Translations under genes and position numbers: made by a program
Notes under the pieces: model-generated
Seen by the model: only the letters and a program-made list of their open reading frames with translations
The model's database searches: none
Told to the model about the DNA's origin: nothing
From: Dyadobacter endophyticus
GTDB taxonomy: Bacteria > Bacteroidota > Bacteroidia > Cytophagales > Spirosomataceae
Assembly (NCBI RefSeq): GCF_014641595.1
Contig: NZ_BMIA01000002.1
Span: 1,240,001 to 1,304,000 of the forward strand
Direction of reading: 5' to 3'
Length of the DNA stretch: 64,000 bases
Shown here: in pieces, positions 34,749-43,855 of the stretch
Layout: the number at the start of each line of letters is the position of its first letter
How positions within the stretch are numbered: position 1 is the first letter of the stretch

Positions 34749-36956
34749 ATGAATCTTCTCCGGCGCACTGCCTTTCCCCTGTTGCTGCTTGTCCTGCACG
34801 CATTCTGTTCAGCAGCCCAGACAAAGGTTACCATTCCCATCGAAACCGCTCAAAATGCCCTGGTGCTGCAAACCGATCAGGACAAACATCTCTCGATCAT
34901 TTACTTTGGCAAAAAACTGGCCCAGGCCTCCGAATACGACCTCGTAAGCGCCCAAAGCCGCCAGCGCGATGGTAATGCAGGCATTTACAACTCCGCCTAC
35001 ACGCCCGCAGGCTCGTGGAGTATTTCGGAGCCGGCTTTGCAGGTGACACATGCCGATGGTAACAAATCGACCGATCTTGTTTACGTAAACCACCAAACCA
35101 CGCGCGAAGGCGACAATGTGGCCGTCACAAGCATTCAACTCAAAGATCCCGCCTACGCTGTGGAAGTCACATTGTTTTATAAAACCTACTCCCGTGAGAA
35201 CGTGGTTGAACAATGGAGCTTGATCAAAAGCGCAGAAAAAGGAGAGATTACATTGAACAAATATGCCTCCGCCAACCTCTATTTCCCTGGCAAAGATTTC
35301 TATCTGACGCATTATAACGGTACTTGGGCGCGCGAGATGAACCCGGAAGAAGAACAACTTACGGCCGGTATCCGCGTGCTGGATTCTAAGCTCGGAACGC
35401 GCGCCAACCTGTTCCAGCCACCCAGCTTCCAACTTTCGTTCGACAACCCCGCAACTGAAACCGAGGGGAAAGTACTGCTCGGAACATTGGCTTGGTCGGG
35501 TAACTTCCGTATGGATTTCGAGGTGGATTCCTACCATAATCTCCGGCTGATAGCGGGCATTAACAACTACGCTTCCGAATATCCGCTGGGCCCGGGCAAA
35601 GATTTCAAAACACCTTCTTTCATTTACACATTTTCGGAAAACGGAAAGGGCGAAGCGAGCCGCAACCTCCACAATTGGGCCCGCAAATACCGGATCCTCG
35701 ATGGTGAAGGCTCTCGGCTCACGCTACTGAACAACTGGGAAGCCACCTATTTCGATTTCAACGAGGAAAAACTGTCGGGACTTTTTAAAGACGGCAAGAA
35801 ACTCGGTGTCGACCTCTTCCTGCTCGACGACGGCTGGTTTGCCAACAAATATCCCCGTAACGACGACCGCGCAGGCCTCGGCGACTGGCAGGAAAACGTC
35901 AAAAAACTACCGCACGGAATCGGATACCTCGTTAAAGAAGCCAAAAATGCGGGCATTAAATTCGGGATTTGGGTAGAACCGGAAATGGTGAACCCCAAAA
36001 GCGAGCTTTACGAAAAACATCCCGACTGGGTGATCCGTCAGCCGCAGCGACCCGAGCATTATATGCGCAACCAGTTGCCGCTCGATTTGTCGAATCCCGA
36101 AGTTCAAAACTTTGTCTTTGGCATTCTGGACAAGCTTTTTACGGAGAATCCCGACATTGCCTACATTAAATGGGATTGTAACGCCATTACTTTCAATGCG
36201 CATTCAGCCTATCTCGAAAAGAACAAGCAAAAGCAGTCGCAGCTATATGTGGATTATGTGAGAGGCCTGTACAAAGTCCTCGAAAAGCTCCGCGCCAAAT
36301 ATCCGAAAGTACCTATGATGCTCTGCTCGGGCGGCGGCGGCCGGGTCGATTACGAGGCATTGAAATATTTCACCGAGTTCTGGCCCAGCGACAACACCGA
36401 CCCGCTCGAACGGGTTTTCATGCAGTGGGAATACTCCTACTTCTTCCCCGCCCTCACGCAAAGCGCACACGTGACCGACTGGGGCAAGCAGCCGCTGAAA
36501 TTCCGCACCGACGTGGCGATGATGGGCAAGCTTGGGTACGATATTGTGGTGAGTCATTTGAATGAAAAAGACCTGCAATTCAGTCAGCAATCCGTCGCCA
36601 CTTACAATGCGATCAAGGATGTTGTATGGCACGGCGACCTTTACCGGCTGATCGATCCGAAGAAGAACGATTTCGCCTCCCTGCTTTTTGCTACCAAAAA
36701 CAAGGACCGGGCCATTGTGTTCTCCTATCTGGTAAGCAATCGGAACGGTGCCGGCTCGGACATGGCCGTTCGTTTACAGGGGCTGGATGCCGGTAAAAAA
36801 TACAAAGTGAAGGAATTGAACCTCTATCCTGATTCCAAATCACCGGTCCGGGAAGATCAGGTTTATTCAGGGGATTTTCTGATGACTGCTGGTTTTAACC
36901 CGGTGGTAAATGCGCGGCGGGCTAGTGTGATTTTGGAAATCCTGGAAATAAAATAG
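34749..36956 (+). CDS. Secreted GH36 alpha-galactosidase
   Basis: 735 residues from the ATG at 34749, which places the signal peptide MNLLRRTAFPLLLLVLHAF..CSAAQ at the very N-terminus. A beta-sandwich domain (about 30-300) is followed by the TIM barrel with the GH36 motifs: FLLDDGWFANKYPRNDDRAGLGDW, nucleophile D476 in YIKWDCN, and SGGGGRVDYEALKYFTEFWPSDNTDP with acid/base D548. It cleaves terminal alpha-1,6-galactose from raffinose-type sugars or galactomannan, probably in the periplasm. It is monocistronic and flanked by hairpins. Alpha-N-acetylgalactosaminidase activity is an alternative within the family. Confidence 0.93.
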   Translation: MNLLRRTAFPLLLLVLHAFCSAAQTKVTIPIETAQNALVLQTDQDKHLSIIYFGKKLAQASEYDLVSAQSRQRDGNAGIYNSAYTPAGSWSISEPALQVTHADGNKSTDLVYVNHQTTREGDNVAVTSIQLKDPAYAVEVTLFYKTYSRENVVEQWSLIKSAEKGEITLNKYASANLYFPGKDFYLTHYNGTWAREMNPEEEQLTAGIRVLDSKLGTRANLFQPPSFQLSFDNPATETEGKVLLGTLAWSGNFRMDFEVDSYHNLRLIAGINNYASEYPLGPGKDFKTPSFIYTFSENGKGEASRNLHNWARKYRILDGEGSRLTLLNNWEATYFDFNEEKLSGLFKDGKKLGVDLFLLDDGWFANKYPRNDDRAGLGDWQENVKKLPHGIGYLVKEAKNAGIKFGIWVEPEMVNPKSELYEKHPDWVIRQPQRPEHYMRNQLPLDLSNPEVQNFVFGILDKLFTENPDIAYIKWDCNAITFNAHSAYLEKNKQKQSQLYVDYVRGLYKVLEKLRAKYPKVPMMLCSGGGGRVDYEALKYFTEFWPSDNTDPLERVFMQWEYSYFFPALTQSAHVTDWGKQPLKFRTDVAMMGKLGYDIVVSHLNEKDLQFSQQSVATYNAIKDVVWHGDLYRLIDPKKNDFASLLFATKNKDRAIVFSYLVSNRNGAGSDMAVRLQGLDAGKKYKVKELNLYPDSKSPVREDQVYSGDFLMTAGFNPVVNARRASVILEILEIK

Positions 36957-36977
36957 AACTGCGGCGAAATCAAAGCA

Positions 36978-37008
36978 CCAGGAAGGCTCCACAGCGGTGC
37001 CTTCCTGG
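36978..37008. terminator. Bidirectional hairpin between alpha-galactosidase and PyrR-like genes
   Basis: CCAGGAAGGC (36978-36987) and GCCTTCCTGG (36999-37008) form a perfect 10-bp stem. It lies between two convergent stop codons (36956 and 37015). Neither side has a long T run, so it may act as a weak or factor-assisted terminator for both. Confidence 0.6.
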
Positions 37009-37014
37009 AAAATG

Positions 37015-37533
37015 CTATTTCAAATAAACGCCCTCTTCCTCCTCCCGGCTCAGTACCACTTCCACGTGCTCTGTAAGTGTGGTACTCAGCGAATATCCGA
37101 CATAGTGCGCATGAATGGGGAATTTGTGGTGGCTACGATCGACGATCACCGCTACCTGTACCTTTTTCATCGGTACTTTCAGGAACGGTTCCAACGCAAA
37201 AGCAAGCGTACGGCCCGTATTCAGTACATCGTCCGCGACAATCACAACCTTGTTTTCGATATTCAGTTCACGATCGAACAGGATCGGGCTCTGCTGATGG
37301 ATATTTTTGTCAAAACGCAGTTCGATCAGCTGGATGTCCAACGGGGAGATTTCGGTCAATGCTGCCGTAAGTCTTTTGGCGAAAGCAAAACCTTCCCCGG
37401 CGATACCGGCGATGATAATGCCCTTTTCCTCAAAATTCTGCTCATATATTTCAAAAGCGATCCTGCGTATTTTCTGGCCCGTCTGGTGGGCACTTAAAAT
37501 CTGACGCCTGGATACCGTACTGTTCTCGGTCAT
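37015..37533 (-). CDS. PyrR-like phosphoribosyltransferase
   Basis: 172 residues with the type I PRTase fold. The PRPP motif is VVIVADDVLNTGRTLAFAL, and VDRSHHKFPIHAHYVGYSLS corresponds to the PyrR signature near the C-terminus. PyrR proteins combine weak uracil phosphoribosyltransferase activity with regulation of pyrimidine genes by RNA binding. The N-terminal half (RRQILSAHQTGQKIRRIAFEIYEQN) is compatible with that family. No pyrimidine gene is nearby, so the regulatory role is uncertain; other purine or pyrimidine PRTases are possible. Confidence 0.78.
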   Translation of the reverse strand: MTENSTVSRRQILSAHQTGQKIRRIAFEIYEQNFEEKGIIIAGIAGEGFAFAKRLTAALTEISPLDIQLIELRFDKNIHQQSPILFDRELNIENKVVIVADDVLNTGRTLAFALEPFLKVPMKKVQVAVIVDRSHHKFPIHAHYVGYSLSTTLTEHVEVVLSREEEEGVYLK

Positions 37534-37593
37534 TGCGGCTATGGGTAAGTTAAAATCTTAGCAACGGTAAAAATAGCAAACCGAAATGCCACT

Positions 37594-38298
37594 TCATAGC
37601 GCAGCGAAATTCTTTAACCAATTCGCAAAGGTCAGCTCATGTACCGGCAATTCCAGGCTCACGATGCCCATTTCCACCTTCGCTTGACCAATGCGCTCGG
37701 TGCGGATTTCCATTAGTGCCTTTTCGTAAGGTTTCGTAAACTCGGGGTGCGCCTGTATTCCTACCATGTGCTCACCTACCCTGAACATCCCGACCGGGCA
37801 GTCCTGGGTTTCGGCCAGCAGCGTGCTGTCAGGCGGCAGTTCCATTACCTGGTCCTGGCACATCATCAGCAGACTGAACGATTGCCGTGACGGCAACATC
37901 CATTCTTCCTGACTTAATACCTGAAAGTTATGCACTCCGACGCACCATCCGACGGTCGATTTCTGCACCTTCCCGCCAAGCGCTTCGGCCAGCATCTGAT
38001 GCCCAAAGCAAATGCCAAGATATTTTCTCCCCGAGTTATGAATTTCCTTGACAAACGCTCTCAACCGATGAATCCAGGGTTCGTCGTCATAGACCGATGA
38101 CTTGGAGCCGGTGCAAACATATACCTCACATTCATCTGCCGACGCCGGGAAATGGCCGTTGCAAACATCATAAAATGTAAACGCCCAATCCGGCGCTACC
38201 TGCGTGAATAATGCGGGAAACATTTCGCGATAGTCACCTGCGATCGGCAGCAGTTCTTCGCGCACGTGGTCACATTCCAGTAAACCGACTTTTGTCAT
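37594..38298 (-). CDS. Class I glutamine amidotransferase-like hydrolase of the gamma-glutamyl cluster
   Basis: 234 residues with a single GATase1 domain. The catalytic triad is visible: C97 in LGICFGHQM, and H184 and E186 in QAHPEF. It has no attached synthase domain. It begins 2 bases after the aldehyde dehydrogenase gene and is downstream of an SDR and a PuuA-like ligase, so it probably hydrolyses a gamma-glutamyl amide and returns glutamate, as PuuD does for gamma-glutamyl-GABA. It is more like GMP-synthase-type GATases than the PuuD peptidase C26 form, so the substrate is uncertain. Confidence 0.82.
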   Translation of the reverse strand: MTKVGLLECDHVREELLPIAGDYREMFPALFTQVAPDWAFTFYDVCNGHFPASADECEVYVCTGSKSSVYDDEPWIHRLRAFVKEIHNSGRKYLGICFGHQMLAEALGGKVQKSTVGWCVGVHNFQVLSQEEWMLPSRQSFSLLMMCQDQVMELPPDSTLLAETQDCPVGMFRVGEHMVGIQAHPEFTKPYEKALMEIRTERIGQAKVEMGIVSLELPVHELTFANWLKNFAAL

Positions 38299-38300
38299 TT

Positions 38301-39686
38301 CTACCCTATTTTCAAATGAAAAGACTTAGGCCTGGTAAGCGCCTCGTACCCGACGGTCGAAAGCGTGCAACCACGCCCCGAATTCTTGACGCCCGTCCAA
38401 GCTAATGCAGGATCAAGGTAGTCGCAACGGTTCATGAACCAGGTCCCGGTCTCGACTTGTTCGCCGATCTGCAATGCTGCGTCCACGTCCGAAGTCCAAA
38501 TCGAAGCCGTAAGACCGTATTGGCTGTCGTTCATCAGGCGAATAGCCTCCTCGTCGCCGGAAACGGGCATTATGCCGACTACGGGCGCGAAAGTTTCCTC
38601 CGTCATGATGTCCATGGAATGGTTTACATTCACAAGCACCTGTGGAGCAAGGTAAGGTGTTCCCGTCTGATGTGCTGGAAACAGTGCAGGATCAATTAAT
38701 GCGGTAGCACCCTGTGCAATGGCGTCATCAATTTGCTTTTGCGCAAAATTGGCCGCGGAGGTTCTCACCATCGGACCAAGTGTCGTTTCTGAATCCAGCG
38801 GATCGCCCAGAACATAAGTCTTAGTCAGTTCCTCAAATCCTTTAACAAATTCATCATAAACAGCCTGATGCACGTAAATACGCTCGATGCCGCAGCACGA
38901 CTGGCCCGAATTGAAGAAAGAGCCATCCACAAGATTTTCCACGGCATCGGCGAGGTTCGCATCCGCGCGTACATATGCCGGGTCCTTACCGCCCAATTCG
39001 AGGCCTCCAATAATAAAACGCTCATTGATAGCCTTCTGAACTGCATGACCACCCTCCACAGAGCCGGTAAACGCCACGTAGTCTACTCGCCCGTCACCAA
39101 TCACCTGTGCTACCTGATCGTGGCTCAAATGCAAGTACTGAAACACGCCCTCGGGCAGTCCCGCGTATTCGAACGCAGCGGCATAGCGCTCCGCACAAAG
39201 CGGTGTCTGCTGTGCATGCTTCAATAGCACCGCATTGCCCGACAAAATCGCAGGTATCACTGAGTTTACCGAGGTGAGGTATGGATAATTCCATGGAGCG
39301 ACCACGAATACTACGCCCAGCGGCTCTCTTTTTACAAATCTCTTAAAGCCCGGAATTTCATCAACTTCTACATCAGCGAGCGCTTTTTCAGCAACCGAAA
39401 TCATATAATTAGCTCTTTCCTGGAAACCGCGACGGATCTCATTTGCCGTATAACGAACCGGCCGCCCCATTTGCCGGGTCAATTCGAGACCGATTTCATC
39501 GGCATTGTTCAGAAAGTATTCGACTGCCTTGCGACAAATTGCCTCCCGCTCGGCCAGCGTCGTTTTTTTCCACTCCTTTTGTGCGGCAATCGCATTTTCC
39601 AAAGCAGCCTCCACAGCCGCCGCATTCGCCAGTTCGCGCTCCACATACACAGAGCCATCGATAGGGCTTATTGTTTTTTGAATCAT
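38301..39686 (-). CDS. NAD(P)-dependent aldehyde dehydrogenase
   Basis: 461 residues. ALDH motifs are VVAPWNYPYLTSVNSVIPAI (cofactor site), GLELGGKDPAYV (catalytic glutamate), FFNSGQSCCGIERIYVHQ (catalytic cysteine) and EETFAPVVGIMPV. It oxidises an aldehyde to a carboxylate with NAD+ or NADP+. In this cluster the likely substrate is a gamma-glutamyl-amino-aldehyde, by analogy with PuuC. It lies between the SDR and GATase genes. Confidence 0.92.
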   Translation of the reverse strand: MIQKTISPIDGSVYVERELANAAAVEAALENAIAAQKEWKKTTLAEREAICRKAVEYFLNNADEIGLELTRQMGRPVRYTANEIRRGFQERANYMISVAEKALADVEVDEIPGFKRFVKREPLGVVFVVAPWNYPYLTSVNSVIPAILSGNAVLLKHAQQTPLCAERYAAAFEYAGLPEGVFQYLHLSHDQVAQVIGDGRVDYVAFTGSVEGGHAVQKAINERFIIGGLELGGKDPAYVRADANLADAVENLVDGSFFNSGQSCCGIERIYVHQAVYDEFVKGFEELTKTYVLGDPLDSETTLGPMVRTSAANFAQKQIDDAIAQGATALIDPALFPAHQTGTPYLAPQVLVNVNHSMDIMTEETFAPVVGIMPVSGDEEAIRLMNDSQYGLTASIWTSDVDAALQIGEQVETGTWFMNRCDYLDPALAWTGVKNSGRGCTLSTVGYEALTRPKSFHLKIG

Positions 39687-39695
39687 TTTTTGAAA

Positions 39696-39787
39696 GTGAG
39701 AAAGGGGAGGAAAGGGGGGAAGGAGGAAAGGATCAGAAATAGGAAACTTCTTCCATCCTCCCCTTCCTCCCTCCTCCCTTTCCTCCT
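39696..39787. repeat. Purine/pyrimidine-rich inverted repeat, copy 1
   Basis: A purine-only arm (about 39696-39732; AAAGGGGAGGAAAGGGGGGA) is followed by a short spacer and a pyrimidine-rich arm (about 39748-39787) that is largely complementary. It fills the SDR-ALDH gap and starts 3 bases after the SDR stop codon. The 20-mer TCCCTCCTCCCTTTCCTCCT at 39768-39787 is identical to one in copy 2 (46020-46039). Confidence 0.8.
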
Positions 39788-39789
39788 AT

Positions 39790-40563
39790 TTACAATGGAG
39801 TTACATAAGCCGAAGTAATTCCGCCGTCGACCAGGAAGTCGGTACCGGTAACGAAAGACGCCTCATCCGAAGCGAGGAACAATGCGGCATAGGCCATTTC
39901 CTTGGCTTCACCGAAGCGGCCCATGGGAATATGTACGAGGCGGCGCTGTTTCTTTTCTTCGGTATTCAAAAACTTCATGAGCAGCTCCGTACGCAGCGGG
40001 CCGGGGCATAATGCGTTCACACGGATATTCTCGCGCGCATGTATGACCGCAAGCTCGCGTGTGAGCGCCAGTACCGCGCCTTTACTCGCCGTGTAGGCCA
40101 CCTGCGGCGTGGCTGCGCCCAAGATTGCGACAAATGATGCAGTATTAATAATAGAACCTCCCCCGGCGCGCTGCAATGCCGGTATACCGTATTTGCATCC
40201 CAGAAAAACACCTTTCGCATTGATATTCATCGTAAGGTCCCAGATAGCCTCCTCGGTGGTAACGGCATTGTCGTCATCGCTGTGCATGATGCCGGCGTTA
40301 TTGAAAATAATGTTCAACTTCCCGAATTTCTCTTCCGTGAAAGCCACCGCAGCCTCACAATCAGCGGCTTTGGACACGTCAGAATGCAGAAAATAGGCTT
40401 CGCCACCATTTCTGACAATTTCATCGGCTGTCTCCTGACCAGCCGCGTCATTCACATCGGTTACGACAATTTTAGCTCCTTCTTTGGCAAACAAAATGGC
40501 CGTTTCCCGACCGATCCCGCCGCTCCCACCTGTAATGAGGGCGACCTTGTTTTCTAAGCGCAT
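39790..40563 (-). CDS. SDR-family dehydrogenase of the gamma-glutamyl cluster
   Basis: 257 residues of the classical short-chain dehydrogenase type. The cofactor loop is TGGSGGIGRE, with NNAG, the catalytic serine in INTASF and YTASK; D37 after strand 2 (VVTDVN) suggests NAD(H). It ends FLVDGGITSAYVTPL, as family members do. It lies between the PuuA-like ligase and the aldehyde dehydrogenase, where a Puu pathway would have the flavin oxidase PuuB. An alcohol-to-aldehyde step on a gamma-glutamylated amino alcohol is therefore a reasonable inference. The sequence alone does not name a substrate. Confidence 0.88.
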   Translation of the reverse strand: MRLENKVALITGGSGGIGRETAILFAKEGAKIVVTDVNDAAGQETADEIVRNGGEAYFLHSDVSKAADCEAAVAFTEEKFGKLNIIFNNAGIMHSDDDNAVTTEEAIWDLTMNINAKGVFLGCKYGIPALQRAGGGSIINTASFVAILGAATPQVAYTASKGAVLALTRELAVIHARENIRVNALCPGPLRTELLMKFLNTEEKKQRRLVHIPMGRFGEAKEMAYAALFLASDEASFVTGTDFLVDGGITSAYVTPL

Positions 40564-40598
40564 GGGGTTGGATTTTAATGTTATGGTTTAATAAATAG

Positions 40599-40613
40599 TA
40601 ATTGAGTCTAAAT
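40599..40613 (-). promoter_or_regulatory. Putative metal-box-like element before the SDR gene
   Basis: On the minus strand ATTTAGACTCAATTA lies about 36 bases before the SDR start and overlaps the end of the upstream ligase gene. The same 15 bases occur before the PepSY gene (45895-45909). The core TTAGACTCA is one mismatch from TTAGnCTAA. Confidence 0.4.
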
Positions 40614-41984
40614 CTGTTCAAAATACCGCTTCCGCTCCCAATCCGTTACGGAAGTGTCGTATGCGTGCTGTTCCGTTTTGAAAAAATGGGTGTAATGTTC
40701 CACGACCTCTGCGCCGAAAGCTTCTTTCGCAAACGAACTGTTTTCAAATAATGCAATGGATTCCGCTAACGTATAAGGCACACGAGGCAAATGCGCGGCT
40801 GCGTAAATGTCTCCAACGAAGCACTCCGGCGGTTCGATACGGTTTCTGATGCCATCCAACCCGGAGGCCAGCGATGCTGCAAATGCGAGGTAAGGGTTGC
40901 AATCCGCACCCGGAATACGGCATTCGATACGCAGGCTTGGGCCACTGCCTACCACCCGGAAACCAGCCGTGCGGTTGTCGTAACTCCATGCCAGCCGAGT
41001 AGGCGCCCAGGAGCCATCTACGAAACGTTTGTAGGAATTGACGGTCGGGGCGTAGAACGGCATTACATCGGGCACGTGTTTGATCCAGCCACCCAGGAAC
41101 CAGCGGAAAATATCCGAGCCTTTTACAGGACCGAATTGCTGGTCCCCGTCGAAGATATTTTTGCCATTTTTCCACAAACTCATGTGAATATGACTACTCG
41201 AACCCGCCTGATCCGTCGCAAACTTTGCCATGAATGTCACCGAAAGACCCATGGCGTCGGCTACTTCTTTCAGGCATTGCTTGTAAACGACATGGTTATC
41301 GGCCATCGAGAGTACGTCGGCATATTTCACGTTTAGTTCGTGCTGCCCCAGGCCCCATTCGCCCTTCGAAGTCTCGACTGCTATGCCTGAATTTTTCAAA
41401 TGCCTGCGCGCTGCCGATGTGAATTTTTCGTTCCGCGTGCCTTGCATGATATGATAATCTTCCAGGTAATATCCCGCCGGGCTCAGGTTCTGGTAGTTTT
41501 GCTGAAATGCCTGCTTATAGCTGTTTTCGAGCAGGTAATATTCCAGCTCGGAAGCGGCAAAGCATTCCATTCCGTCGCCGGAGAGGGCATCCAGTTGCTT
41601 TTTCAAAACAGACCTGGGGGCAATGGATTCCAGCCGATGCGATTTATCGTTATGAACGTCACAGATCACCAGCGCCGTTTTTTCGAGCCAGTCAGCAACC
41701 CGTAATGTCGATAAATCCGGTACCATGTGAAAATCGCCGTAGCCCAGCTCCCAGTTGGCGTAGCGGTAACCCGGCACCGGATCCATGGCCATGTCGGTTG
41801 TAAGCAGGTAGTTGCAACCGTGCGTACCCGATTTGGAAACCGAATCGAGAAAAAAATCGGCGTCGACGCGCTTCCCCATCAGACGGCCGTAATGGTCCGT
41901 AAATGCTACAACAATTGTTTCGATCTCCCCTCCCCCAATCTTGCCCGAAAGTTCATCCAGCGTCAAAAATCCTTTTTTACTCAT
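40608..41984 (-). CDS. Glutamine synthetase-family gamma-glutamyl-amine ligase (PuuA-like)
   Basis: 458 residues. The N-terminal beta-grasp domain contains TIVVAFTDHYGRLMGKRVDADFF, which PuuA-type enzymes share. The catalytic domain has AASELEYYLLE, the ATP/ammonia region MAKFATDQAGSSSHIHMSLW, and DNRTAGFRVVGSGPSLRIECRIPGADCNPYLA. The RIPGADCNPYLA end matches gamma-glutamylpolyamine synthetases better than true GlnA. It would join glutamate to an amine using ATP. It heads the SDR-ALDH-GATase set on the minus strand. The amine substrate is unknown. Confidence 0.88.
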   Translation of the reverse strand: MSKKGFLTLDELSGKIGGGEIETIVVAFTDHYGRLMGKRVDADFFLDSVSKSGTHGCNYLLTTDMAMDPVPGYRYANWELGYGDFHMVPDLSTLRVADWLEKTALVICDVHNDKSHRLESIAPRSVLKKQLDALSGDGMECFAASELEYYLLENSYKQAFQQNYQNLSPAGYYLEDYHIMQGTRNEKFTSAARRHLKNSGIAVETSKGEWGLGQHELNVKYADVLSMADNHVVYKQCLKEVADAMGLSVTFMAKFATDQAGSSSHIHMSLWKNGKNIFDGDQQFGPVKGSDIFRWFLGGWIKHVPDVMPFYAPTVNSYKRFVDGSWAPTRLAWSYDNRTAGFRVVGSGPSLRIECRIPGADCNPYLAFAASLASGLDGIRNRIEPPECFVGDIYAAAHLPRVPYTLAESIALFENSSFAKEAFGAEVVEHYTHFFKTEQHAYDTSVTDWERKRYFEQI

Positions 41985-42012
41985 CAGAAAGGGTTGGTTT
42001 AGCGCATTGATA

Positions 42013-42636
42013 TTATCGCAACTTGTCTACTTTGGCATTCATTGGAAATTTAAGCACCACCTTTTTACCCGAAGCTTTTTCAAGCATTGGGGTCAATATC
42101 TTTTGGGCATTCTCCTTGGTCTGATCCAGGATACCCATGTCGAGGGCCGATTTTTGGATCTGCTTTTCGGCTTGTTTGTAAGCCTCCTGCACCAGCTTCG
42201 CCTCGTCGGTAAATGCATATTCCGTATTGTAAACCTTTGATTTACTATGGTCTATTTTAAAAACACAAAGCTCCGGCTCGGGCATATTGATCACCAGCGT
42301 TTCGGCGTCGGAGCTAATATCTTCCATTGAAATCTTAGCCAGGTCCACACAACCAATTGCTTCGCCCTGCACGATCAGGATCGCTTTGGCATTAGGCAGC
42401 CACATTTTTACAATTTCCTGCTCCACTACGTCCTTGAAATTGTATTTCACTACTTCCAGCTTGCCCATCGAGCTGATTTCCTGCAAAACCACCGTATGCA
42501 TTGTTTCGACCTTATCCTCCCCGCCGAGCCATTCGGGGAGCCAGGGGCCGGTCCGGAAACCCGACCATAATGCATTGATCCCCGCCAAAAGTAAAATCAG
42601 TACTACCAGCCGCACCAGCCACGATATGATCCGCAT
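42013..42636 (-). CDS. DUF4230 membrane-anchored protein
   Basis: 207 residues: one N-terminal membrane helix (about 4-26) and an exported or periplasmic DUF4230 domain, seen from HTVVLQEISSMGKLEVVKYNF, ILIVQGEAIGCVDLAKIS and the C-terminal amphipathic helix region with MLEKASGKKVVLKFP. The function of the family is unknown. It starts 3 bases after the SBF transporter gene and ends 28 bases before the ligase gene, so it could be co-transcribed with either. Confidence 0.82.
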   Translation of the reverse strand: MRIISWLVRLVVLILLLAGINALWSGFRTGPWLPEWLGGEDKVETMHTVVLQEISSMGKLEVVKYNFKDVVEQEIVKMWLPNAKAILIVQGEAIGCVDLAKISMEDISSDAETLVINMPEPELCVFKIDHSKSKVYNTEYAFTDEAKLVQEAYKQAEKQIQKSALDMGILDQTKENAQKILTPMLEKASGKKVVLKFPMNAKVDKLR

Positions 42637-42639
42637 ACA

Positions 42640-43668
42640 TTATTTTTTAAGTACAAAATCCTCCGCTACTTCAAGTTCCCGGGCTACCCGCTGTGCAATG
42701 ATGCTCGCTGCGATCAGTTGTAAAGCATGGTAAAGCATGATCGGCAGGAGCATTAAGCCCGCTTCCGGCCCCGCGAACAGCACTTTCGACATCACCGCAC
42801 CCTGCACCAGCGATTTTTTGGAACCACAGAATACCGCGGTAACCTTATCTTCCCGGTTGAAATGCAGCAAACCGCTGATGAACGTCAGCAGAAAATAGAT
42901 CCCGAAAAACAGCGCGAGCATTCCTATCCCTAAAAATACAATTTCTTTTATTCCAAGCGAATCGAATAGGTGCTCTCCGAACGATTCGCAAAAAGAAGTG
43001 TAAACGATCAGCAAAATCGACGACTGATCGAAATAGCGGATGTACTTTTTGTGGCGCTCCGCGAAATGGCCCCAACGCTTGTTGAGCACAATTCCGGCAA
43101 ATACCGGCAATAATACTTGTATGGACAGCTTTCCGACTACCGAAAGGAGATCAAAATGTCCGGCGCTGGCTTGCCCTGAGCCAGATTCCAGCACGAGGCC
43201 CATCCATAGCGGCGTGATGAAAACGCCGATAAGGCTCGAAATACTGGCATTGAATATCGCCGCCGGGACATTACCGCGCGCAATAGACACCATTACTACC
43301 GACGACGAAACGGTGGACGGGAGGACCGTCAGAAAAAAGATCGCCAGCCACATGGTTTGCCCTTCCCCATTCTGAAAAAACGGTCTGAATGCCAGTGCAA
43401 GCACGGGAAAAAGTACAAATGTCGACAAGTGTACCATCACGTGCAGCCGCCAGTTCACGAGTCCGGCTTTCAGCTTTTCGGGACTGAGACGGAGGCCATA
43501 AAAGAAGAATATGACTGAAACGGCATAGGTAGAAACCGTAGAGAGATGAAGCGGGCTGTGCTGCATACCCGGTGCGGGCCAGAGCCACGCGAGCAGGATC
43601 ATGCTGAGCAATGCGAGCATAAAACCGTCCAGGCCGGCTTTTTTGGCAGTATCAATGAATTTACGCAT
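42640..43668 (-). CDS. SBF/YfeH-type sodium-solute symporter family protein
   Basis: 342 residues from the ATG at 43668; the open frame runs 88 codons further upstream, but that part crosses the divergent promoter region and lacks membrane character. About ten membrane helices are predicted. MRKFIDTAKKAGLDGFMLAL and FFYGLRLSPEKLKAGLVNWR match the YfeH subgroup of the bile acid:sodium symporter superfamily, and a late FCGSKKSLVQGAVMSKVLF segment is typical. Transport of an organic anion is expected; the substrate is unknown. Confidence 0.85.
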   Translation of the reverse strand: MRKFIDTAKKAGLDGFMLALLSMILLAWLWPAPGMQHSPLHLSTVSTYAVSVIFFFYGLRLSPEKLKAGLVNWRLHVMVHLSTFVLFPVLALAFRPFFQNGEGQTMWLAIFFLTVLPSTVSSSVVMVSIARGNVPAAIFNASISSLIGVFITPLWMGLVLESGSGQASAGHFDLLSVVGKLSIQVLLPVFAGIVLNKRWGHFAERHKKYIRYFDQSSILLIVYTSFCESFGEHLFDSLGIKEIVFLGIGMLALFFGIYFLLTFISGLLHFNREDKVTAVFCGSKKSLVQGAVMSKVLFAGPEAGLMLLPIMLYHALQLIAASIIAQRVARELEVAEDFVLKK

Positions 43669-43855
43669 ATCAAAAATAACGTCAGCCGACAAAAGCGGCG
43701 GCAAACGGTTGCTTACAAGAAAAAGGAAAACCGTCAGAAATAAAAACCCGGCACGGCGATTAATAGTGTCAATTCTTTTCAAATTGCCATTTCGGGTAAA
43801 TGAGCGGCTCCCGCCACTTTCCCAGATAACATCAAGGAACAACAACCGACTACCA

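Noticed and set aside
34809..35672. 287-codon open frame antisense to the alpha-galactosidase
   Set aside because: It falls inside the GH36 gene and has no signal or motif of its own.
39696..39787. AGGAGG-rich arms as true ribosome-binding sites
   Set aside because: Bacteroidota rarely use Shine-Dalgarno sequences and the arms are not placed at start codons; they are better read as part of an inverted repeat.
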